The notes below the pieces were generated by a model. It did not search any database, was not told where the DNA came from, and worked only from the letters and a program-made list of their open reading frames with translations. Source: Petaurus breviceps papuanus (lineage: Eukaryota > Chordata > Mammalia > Diprotodontia > Petauridae). Taken from it: DNA of 64,000 nucleotides. The translations under genes and the position numbers were made by a program. Positions 56,875-64,000 of the stretch are shown here, in pieces (position 1 is the stretch's first letter; the number at the start of each line of letters is the position of its first letter). The DNA lies in NCBI GenBank assembly GCA_028583685.1, contig JAMXIF010001183.1:9541866-9605865 (forward strand), given 5' to 3'.

Positions 56875-57639
56875 GACATTATTTGTTTTAAAAAATCGGG
56901 AAGAACAATTCTTGTCTTTAGGAGTTTACAAATCTCATAGATCCAAGATTCAAATGTAGTAATGTAAGCTAGCCTTGCTATTTCATTAAACTACATCACA
57001 AAACAATCAAGACATTTCATGTTAAAGCACAAATTTCAAATGTTGCAGAATGTAAGTTCCTTCAGATGTTTGTTCCAGGAAGACTTCTGAAATTCAACCA
57101 CAGACATTCCTTCTATAACATGATGATAAGATTTGTATATAATATTTCCTTCCAGTCATAGCTGATCCCCCACTTCATATTCTTCCATTTTTTTCAGTGT
57201 TTCAGTGAAAGCTTGGGTGGGAAAAAGAAGACAGCAATTCCTTTCCATCTCCATTTTCCTTGATGCCTGCTCCTGGAGAGCAATTATTCATTGATAGATG
57301 TTTCCAAGAGCTTAATTTCCCATAAGAAAGAAAGTTCACTTCCCAACAACTGGATAGGTAGACCTTGACTATTAGCAGGGATTTCTGGGTTGCAGAAGAA
57401 TAAGAGAAGGGAGCCATGTGAAGTATACAATTAAACCAATGTCTATGGCAGTAAAAGGGATAGCAGCTAGACATCGTGCTTGCTTATTGCCAGAAATAAG
57501 CTGATAGAGGGAAAGGCTTCTTTCTATGAATATATAGTGGAAATCAATAGATGTTGGATATGTAAATCCATGTGCAATGTGTACAAACAGATTATGTCAA
57601 GTTTTCATCATTTCTCCAAGGTGATGTTTAGGGATCCTA
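56875..57639. other. Unassigned
   Basis: 57202-57474 is open on minus, but its composition and lack of flanking sites do not support an exon. Confidence 0.4.
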
Positions 57640-57810
57640 GGATCACAGATTTAGAATTGAAAGGAAGCTTAGAAGTATTCTATTCCAATCTCCTCCTTTT
57701 TAGAAATCATGAAACTGAGGCCCAGAGAAACGAAATTATTTGCTCAAAGTTAGACAAAAAGTGTGTCAGAGTCAGGATTTGAACCTAGGTCATCCTCTGG
57801 CTCTCAGGCT
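57640..57810 (-). repeat. MIR SINE
   Basis: 'gatcctaggatcacagattt', 'atgaaactgaggcccagaga' and 'caggatttgaacctaggtca'. Confidence 0.72.
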
Positions 57811-58201
57811 ACCATGCAGATGAAGACTACACATTACAGAGATAGAAAATCAATCTTAGTTTCTTTATCACCTCAGGTATAAAATAGGTAGGGAATTCAT
57901 TTAGAGCTAATAAATATATAGTATCTCTCTTTTATTTCATAAGAAAGAAGTAGCTTATAAAGGCCAGATCTTTACTGTTTAAACATTAAATTTTACAACT
58001 TGAATTAGTCATAGAATGATCATGTGTGGTACGTTAAGTTTAAAAGTGTGATTCATTGAGATAATTATGTACTTCTTTGAATTTCCTTTAAAATGATCTT
58101 AATTTTTTGATAGGTCCTCTGACTTCAATGGAATATGGTAGTGAGGAAACTAACTCTACCAATGTAAGTTTCCACCATCTTGGTAGCTTATTTATAGTCT
58201 T

Positions 58202-58216
58202 AGAAAGTTGTTTGGG
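58202..58216 (+). repeat. Target-site duplication, 5' copy, of the TCEA3 retrocopy
   Basis: agaaagttgtttggg, identical to 61664-61678. Confidence 0.93.
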
Positions 58217-59754
58217 CCCTGCCCCACCCCCTTCACTGGGTGTTGGTGCTGAGCTGTCAGCCTCGGCCACCGACCTGGGAGCCTGACGGAGGCAGAGGAC
58301 CCCCCGGCTGGCCCAGGCCATGCCGTCGTCCTCCTCCCAGCCCCTGCCAGCCAGCATGGGGCAGGAAGAGGAGCTGCTGAGAATAGCCAAGAAACTGGAT
58401 AAAATGGTGTCCAGGAAGAGCAGGGAAGGAGCCCTGGATCTCCTGAAGAAACTGAATGACTACAAGATGTCAATCCAGTTACTGAAGACCACCAGGATTG
58501 GGATTGCTGTCAATGGGGTCCGTAAGCACTGCCTGGATAAGCAGGTGGTGGCATTGGCCAAAATTCTCATCAAGAACTGGAAATGACTCTTGGATGCCCC
58601 TGAACCCCCAAAAAGGAGAAATCGATGGAAAGAGAAAAAGAGAAGAAGGATCAAGATGTTGACCTCTCTGACTGGAAACCACTGGGGGCTTTTCCCCCAC
58701 AGAACAAAAGCCCAAGGGAAGAACCCAAGGACAGGAGAGACTCTTCTGTGTGGGGGTCTTCCTCCACTGTCTTCTCCCCATCTTTCTCCTCCTCCTTCTC
58801 ATCTCCTCAAAAGAGGCCAATGGGAAGATCTAACAGCAGCAAAGGGAAAGTGGAAACCCCAAAGAAACCCACCAGCCCCTCTTCCCCTACATTTTCTCCA
58901 TCAAACTGCTTCTTAGCCCCTTGTTACCTCACAGGAGACTCTGTCCAGGACAAGTGCTTTGAGATGCCATCAGCGACCCTGAAGATGGATGGTGATTACA
59001 AAGAATATGGAGTCAACTGTGACAAAATGGCATCAGAAATTGAAGATCACACATATCAAGAACTAAAGGGCACAGACATGAAATACTGGAATAGGGTACG
59101 CAGCCGAATCAATAACCTCAAGGACCCCAGGAACCCCAACTTGAGGTGGAATGTGCTTTGCGGGGCTATTTCCACCAGCCTCATTGCCAAGATGATGGCT
59201 GAGGAAATGGCTAGTGAGGAGCTGAAGGAGCTGAGGAACTCCATGACTCTGGAGGCCATCCGGGAGCACCAGATGGCCAAGACCAGGAGGCACAGCAACT
59301 GACCTCTTCCAGGGTGATAAGTATAAAAAGAAGAATTGTACCTACAACCAGTTGCAGACACGAAGTGCTGATGAGCCCATGACCACTTTTGTCTTATGCA
59401 ATAAGTGTGGCAACCGTTGGAAGTTCTGCTGAGTGGTTGCTGGCCCGGGGCTGTGGTGGATGCAAGGAAACACAAGAAGAAACTACTTGGCCCACGGGCC
59501 TGGAGTATGGAGAGAAATGCTCCCATAGGAAGGGGAGTTCTGGGTGGCACAGGCTGAACACAGGACTCCCCCCAGAATGCATAGTCAGCTTTGATCTCTG
59601 ACCTCAGAGCTTTCCCTACTGGGTGAGAGAAGGCATTTCTGTTGGGAAAGTCCACACTGGATGAGCTCTGACCTATGCTTGTGCCTCCCCAAATCCTGCA
59701 GTAAAATAGAAGTAGGAACCTACTTAAGGATTCCCATAGAATGCCAAAACTACC

Positions 59755-60235
59755 AGAGAAATTAGAATATAGACTCAGACATGAGAGGCATTTTAGGAGA
59801 CAGAGCTGGAAGGGATTCTTTTTTTTTTTTTTTAAGCAATCAGGGTTAAGTAACTTGCTCAAGGTTACACAGCCAGTTATTTCTGGGTGTGGTGCTGTGT
59901 ATCTGAGGCTGGATTTGATCCAGGTCATCCCGACACTGGAGCCAGTGCTCTTACTCGCTGAGCCACCTGGCCGCCCCTAAGCAATTGGGGTTAAGTAACT
60001 TGCTCAAGGTTATACGGCCAGGTGTCTCTGGGTGGGTGCTAAGTGTCTGACCCCGGGATTCTATCTCCAGGTCGTTCTGACACTGGAGCCCGTGCTCTAC
60101 TCACTGTGCTACCTGGCTGCCCCGCTGGAAGGGATTCTTGAGACCATCTGGTCCACACTCCTCATTTTATAGATGGGGAAACTGAGGCCCAGGGAGGAGA
60201 GCTCCCTTGCCCTAGGCTGACAAAAGCGATATCCC
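59755..60235 (-). repeat. MIR SINE split by the dimeric SINE
   Basis: 'agagctggaagggattctt' continues after the insert as 'gagaccatctggtccacact', 'atggggaaactgaggcccag'. Confidence 0.65.
59821..60123 (-). mobile_element. Dimeric tRNA-derived SINE (copy 3) in the TCEA3 retrocopy
   Basis: T-run, then right unit ('gggtgtggtgctgtgtatct' side) and left unit ('ctgggtgggtgctaagtgtc' side). Direct repeats gctggaagggattctt lie at 59805-59820 and 60124-60139, so it post-dates the surrounding MIR-like sequence. Confidence 0.93.
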
Positions 60236-60334
60236 TGTCTGTCCCATCACTTCCTTCACCTAGCATGTCATTTGGCCTAATAATAGGTTTGGTACAGTAC
60301 AATGGAAAGCATACAGTCTTCGGGTTTAGGGGTT

Positions 60335-60575
60335 GTTGTTGAGTAGTTTTCAGTCCTATCCAGATCTTCTTTGACCCCTCTTGGGATTTTCCTGGCAGAG
60401 ATACTGTAGTGGTTTGCCATTTCCTTCTCCAGCTCATTTGACAGATGAGGAAACTGAGGCAAACAGGGAGAGGTGACTTGCCCAAGGTCACATAGCTAGG
60501 AAATGTCTGAGGCCAGATTTGAACACAGTTCCTCCTGACTCCAGGCCTGATGCTCCACCCGCTGCGCCATCTGTA
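60335..60575 (-). mobile_element. MAR1-like SINE within the retrocopy 3' UTR
   Basis: 'tgttgttgagtagttttcag', 'gtggtttgccatttccttct', 'gtcacatagctaggaaatgt' and head 'ctccacccgctgcgccatct'. It may have been part of the source mRNA or a later arrival. Confidence 0.78.
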
Positions 60576-60654
60576 AAATGGAGCTGGATTAATTAGCTTC
60601 TGATACTCCTTCCAGTTCAAGGTCTGCGATCCCACAAGGTTACATTCATATGTC

Positions 60655-60835
60655 ACATCAGTGCTACAAAATCCTCTCACTTCCTATTTGACCCCCATAG
60701 CAGTCCTGTGAGCTTGGTGGTGTGGATACTGGGCCCATTTTACAGATGAAAAGACTGAAGTTAGAGAGATAATGGACTCATAGTCCAATTCAGGATGTTA
60801 CAACGTTTTCCTAACTCTCAGACCCACTGCATTCT
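60655..60835 (-). repeat. MIR-like SINE within the retrocopy 3' UTR
   Basis: 'catagcagtcctgtgagctt' and 'gcccattttacagatgaaaa'. Confidence 0.55.
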
Positions 60836-61636
60836 GTTATACTACAAGCCTGTATGACAACTGGGTATCCTTCCTAAATCACAAAGAGCCTTCCCTCACC
60901 TTGTCCTTACACCCTCCCAAACTTTCAGTAACTCCTTGTTCTCATTGGGTTTGGGGCAGGGGGACCTTTGGTAGAACCACAGATTGAATCTATGACCAGG
61001 AAAACATGCCTCCTGACTTCCTAAGCATGGCCAGGTTCCCACGCTGCCCCTGGGGCCACGGGCTAGGATGGGATTTCCCATAGAGGGAACAGAAGACAGG
61101 GTACCTGCAGGCCAGGCCAGTGCTTCCTTCGAATGCCCTGTATGAGGCAAAGGTGCCCTTCTAGGCTTTCCTCCTTGACTGTACTTCCTAATTGATGCAG
61201 TGATTTAGGCAAAGGTGATGCTTTCCTAAAAAAAGTCTCAGAGGGCCCCCGGCCCTCATGCCAGGAGAGGAGGCTTGCACCAGGAATAAGACTGATGGGG
61301 ACCCCTGCTTTCCCTCACCTCCCCCTCCTTCTGGCCGCCCCCCTGGGAGAGCTGCCTCTCCTCCCCTGAAGATTCCATCCCCACCCACAGCACCCCACAC
61401 AGCTGACAAGCAGAAGCATTGGCCAGTCCTCTGCCCCTCTAGGTGCCAGCTGGATGTGCTGTTTCATAGCCCTGCTTAGGCATCAGGCAGAATAATTTTC
61501 CCAAGGCCAAACAGCTAGTCAGTTATATGGAATAAGATCTCCATGACCTCTGCTATTTTCCCCCCTGAAGTGTACTAGGTACCTCCCTTATTGAAACAGA
61601 GACCCCAGGCAACTTCTCTTATAGGCTAACTCTGTA

Positions 61637-61642
61637 AATAAA
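61637..61642 (+). promoter_or_regulatory. AATAAA carried in by the TCEA3 retrocopy
   Basis: It lies 11 nt before the A-rich tail (61653-61663) and marks the 3' end of the source mRNA. No host use is implied. Confidence 0.7.
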
Positions 61643-61663
61643 CTCTGTACAGAAAAAAAAGAA

Positions 61664-61678
61664 AGAAAGTTGTTTGGG
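61664..61678 (+). repeat. Target-site duplication, 3' copy, of the TCEA3 retrocopy
   Basis: agaaagttgtttggg directly after the A-rich tail. A MIR-like run follows to about 61765. Confidence 0.93.
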
Positions 61679-61950
61679 ACATTGACCAGTGAAGTGACTC
61701 CCCCAGAGTCACATAGCCAGTATGTTTCAGAAGCAGAATCGGATCCAAATCTTTCCTGCTGCCTATTCAAACTGTGGAATTAAAAAAAAAAATCTAACTA
61801 GAGTCTCTGTCTACCTTATTAGGACTAGCTAGAGCTTGCTCTCCCCTAACATAGAGTTTGGGCACTCTGGCTCACCTCCACTAATGTCCAGTCATGCCTC
61901 ATTTTGGTAAATAAGTAGCAAATTTTAGAGGAGTTAATGGATTTCCCTCT

Positions 61951-62210
61951 CCTTCAGCTAGGTAGCATCACAGACAGAGCAGTGGCCTGGAGTTAGGAAA
62001 CCTTGACTTCAAATCTACCTGTAGGTACTTACTAGCAGGGTGACCTGAACAAGTCACTTAACATTTGTTAGACTCAGTTTCCTCACCCACAAAATGAGGA
62101 TAATAGTAGCATCTACCACAAGCAAGGTTATTGTGAGGATCAAATGAGATAATATTTGCAAAGTACTTAGTATAGTGCCTAGAATACAGTAGGTATGAGA
62201 TAGATATTTT
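61951..62210 (+). mobile_element. Ther1/MIR SINE
   Basis: 'cagctaggtagcatcacaga', 'tgacctgaacaagtcactta' and 'ggttattgtgaggatcaaat'. Confidence 0.8.
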
Positions 62211-63081
62211 TTTCCCTTTCCCTTTCTAAAAATTATTGGGGAGGATTAGAGGGCCCTAGATTATAATTCTCCTTGAGAGTATTTACTGATATGTATTGGG
62301 GTTTTTTTTCTATTCTTTTATAATTCCAATTAAACACTTTACTTATAAAAGCCATGTTCTTGATCTGGTCTGCTAGCAAAATGCAAAGTCAATTCAAATG
62401 GTTTTTTTGAGCTTCCCAGTTAAACTGGGCTGGGAGATTGAGCTAAAGGGTACTTATCTCCCAAAATATTTCACCCTTAAGCCAGTAGCTCATGGGAAAC
62501 CAGAGTCACAAAGCCCATGGTTTACAATTGAATTAAATGAAATCAAGAAATTAACTGGTGAAGGTAGAGAAAATTTTTTTTTCAATCCCAGCAAAGCTTA
62601 AGTTTTCAGAAACCCATGAAGATCATGAAAATGAAACATCCAAAGGGTGGAAAATTGCTGTGAACTTCAAAATTAAAAAAAGATTAAAGAGTATCCCATG
62701 TAATCAATGAAGATTTCTTTTTCCCTCTCAACAGCTTTTCTAAAAATAACTGTTTGGTTTGACTATTGATTGCTCTATACTAAATTTTTGGTTTGGGGTT
62801 TTCCTTCTCATAAATTGTCGTAAGTAAGAGGTGTTTAACACTTCAAAGGTCCATTATTCTTTTGTGTGTGGGGGGGACATTGTTCTCTTCATAGATACAG
62901 CCACACCTTAATATATAAACCAACTCTATGCATTGCTTCAAGATGGGAATCCTTGAGCTGAACTACACAAATTCTCAGCAAACAGATATAGGCTGTGGCC
63001 TCATCCTTGAAGATTTTCAAGCTTGCAAAGACCTCCCAAAGTGTGTGTTCTGCTAATATTGCCTTCATAACCCAGGTTCAC
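62211..63081. other. Unassigned
   Basis: 62398-62601 is open on plus (67 codons) without supporting signals. 'gtgtgtgggggggac' at about 62863 is a short G-run. Confidence 0.4.
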
Positions 63082-63133
63082 CTTCCATAATGAGGAGAAC
63101 TTTCATGAAAGTGAGCCTGGGTTCTCAGAAATT
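63082..63133 (-). CDS. Possible further upstream exon
   Basis: A good acceptor (gtactttctttgcag) and donor (AAG then GTGAAC) bracket 52 nt that are open in one frame (FLRTQAHFHESSPHYG). It ends in phase 2. That fits exon A only if exon A uses its inner, poor AG acceptor 4 nt downstream. It could be a chance pair of sites. Confidence 0.22.
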
Positions 63134-63911
63134 CTGCAAAGAAAGTACAAGTTCTGACCCACCAGAACAAGAGAAAGAGACGCTTTCTAACAAGTAGCTT
63201 GTTGGTCTACTTAAAACAAAAGTCAACAAAATCTGAAAGTAAATTCAATTCATAAATTCATAATTATCATCTGAACTGCCTATACTTTTTTATTAAATGT
63301 AGCACACATGATTATTCAGTGAGCAAAGCAAGACATCCTTGTTTTGTATTGTTTCGTTTTTACTTTCCTAGATTAACAAACTAAAGTGATCTCTTCCCAT
63401 AAAGGACATTTATTTCCATATGAAAAATGACACTGTTCTGTGGTTGTGAGGCAGATACAAACTATCTGGTGTACAAATGTACCTTGAGAGCCACAGTCAT
63501 GTACATAGCCCCGTTGGTTATTTGTATCAGCATATTAGAAACTGTCCCTTAGAAAATGTAAGGAAGGAAATGCAGTTAGTTATCCCTTTGACATTACAAT
63601 TTTGACTTATGCAATTTGGCATAAGAAATTAAATGGGAATTTTGGAGCGATTTTACAGAAGCCACAAATGACACATGAAGGGTAGAAGATGGTCCAGGAA
63701 AAGTTTAGAAACTCAGAAATGCATAAAATATATGTATAGTATTGCATAATATCAACATATATTTTTAATACCATAATAATTCAGACTTCTCTGATACAAA
63801 ACATCTTATGTGCATTTTCTGGTTCATGGGGGTCACCACGCCCTAACCACCACAATGTGGAAGGAATACCTGCAGTTATTTATTAGCCTTTGATTAACTG
63901 ACCCCTCCCTT
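63134..63911. other. Unassigned AT-rich stretch
   Basis: No repeat or exon was recognised. Confidence 0.4.
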
Positions 63912-64000
63912 AAGATCCTAGGAATCTAGATACAGAGCAGGAGGCAGCTGCAGAGGCAATCTAACCTAACTCCTTCCTTTTACTAATGAGCAACCTGAGG
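63912..64000 (-). repeat. MIR SINE, cut by the window edge
   Basis: 'ctaggaatctagatacagag', then 'ttttactaatgagcaacctg' and 'agg'. Confidence 0.5.

Larger units (their letters stand above)
58217..61663 (+). pseudogene. TCEA3P: Processed pseudogene (retrocopy) of TCEA3, transcription elongation factor A3
   Basis: TCEA3 is a TFIIS-family factor that rescues stalled RNA polymerase II. An intronless copy starts with a GC-rich 5' leader. The N-terminal LW domain begins at 58356 ([20 protein letters not shown]); an in-frame ATG lies at 58320. An Arg codon after ...IKNWK is now TGA (58584-58586), a CGA-to-TGA change. The linker is frameshifted near 58605-58630. The central domain then reads cleanly (LSDWKP ... 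[11 protein letters not shown] ... [10 protein letters not shown]). A one-base insertion near 59283 shifts the zinc ribbon, which otherwise ends ...GNRWKFC with TGA at 59430-59432, and its first two cysteines are lost. A 3' UTR of about 2.2 kb, including a later SINE, ends in AATAAA and an A-rich tail. Perfect 15-bp direct repeats agaaagttgtttggg flank it (58202-58216, 61664-61678). Confidence 0.93.

Noticed and set aside
59056-59928. 290-codon open frame on the minus strand
   Set aside because: It is antisense to the TCEA3 retrocopy and runs into the dimeric SINE. It has no family resemblance and is a by-product of the codon composition of the other strand.

Overview
The window is nuclear DNA of a marsupial. 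It is AT-rich, CpG-poor and packed with retrotransposons of metatherian type: tRNA-headed SINEs (MON1-like, ending near 'ttaaccccaattgc' plus A-tail; MAR1-like, the same kind of head with a tail related to the RTE/BovB 3' end; MIR/Ther1 CORE-SINEs), L1, L2, L3/CR1 and RTE/BovB LINEs, and a few fossil LTRs. The species cannot be fixed from sequence alone. A dimeric tRNA-derived SINE found three times here may be diagnostic of a lineage. Family names are by motif recall, not by a database search.

Host gene. Reading splice sites and codon phase on the minus strand reveals the 3' part of one multi-exon protein gene. It has seven small exons: 56643-56575, 51547-51475, 42252-42194, 33400-33219, 30174-30121, 27819-27758 and 18044 to about 17555. 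All six junctions keep the reading frame. Together they encode a 185-residue acidic, probably coiled-coil C-terminus ending ...EVEEYY-stop, followed by a 3' UTR of about 430 nt with an AATAAA signal. One intron uses a GC donor. I do not recognise the gene. A further upstream exon at 63133-63082 is possible but weak.

Retrocopy. From 58217 to 61663 lies a near full-length processed pseudogene of TCEA3 (TFIIS family) on the plus strand, antisense to the host gene. It has a GC-rich 5' UTR, intronless coding remnant, long 3' UTR, AATAAA, A-tail and perfect 15-bp target-site duplications. A dimeric SINE with 16-bp duplications later landed in its 3' UTR. A second, unidentified mRNA-3'-end-like insert (minus) lies at 54527-54826.

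Layout. 1-17.5 kb: simple repeats, SINEs, an L1 tail, an ORF2-less L1 derivative (7.2-8.0 kb), an antisense L2, L3/CR1 pieces and a mariner-type palindrome, beyond the 3' end of the gene. 17.5-18.0 kb: last exon. 20.4-24.1 kb: degraded RTE with SINEs inside. 25.6-27.0 kb: L2. 27.7-33.4 kb: three exons among SINEs. 33.7-35.0 kb: L1 5' UTR plus ORF1 start. 37.0-40.6 kb: BovB pieces in opposing orientation around a candidate LTR. 40.8-41.7 kb: L2 with a GATA tract. 42.2 kb: exon. 42.8-49.2 kb: L1 holding an inverted second L1 flanked by 146-bp direct repeats. 49-56 kb: L2, exon, SINE cluster, L2. 56.6 kb: exon. 58-62 kb: retrocopy. 62-64 kb: SINE, weak exon, MIR. I found no CRISPR, operon, viral-defence or other exotic system; the hidden gene and the insertion histories are the substance of the window.
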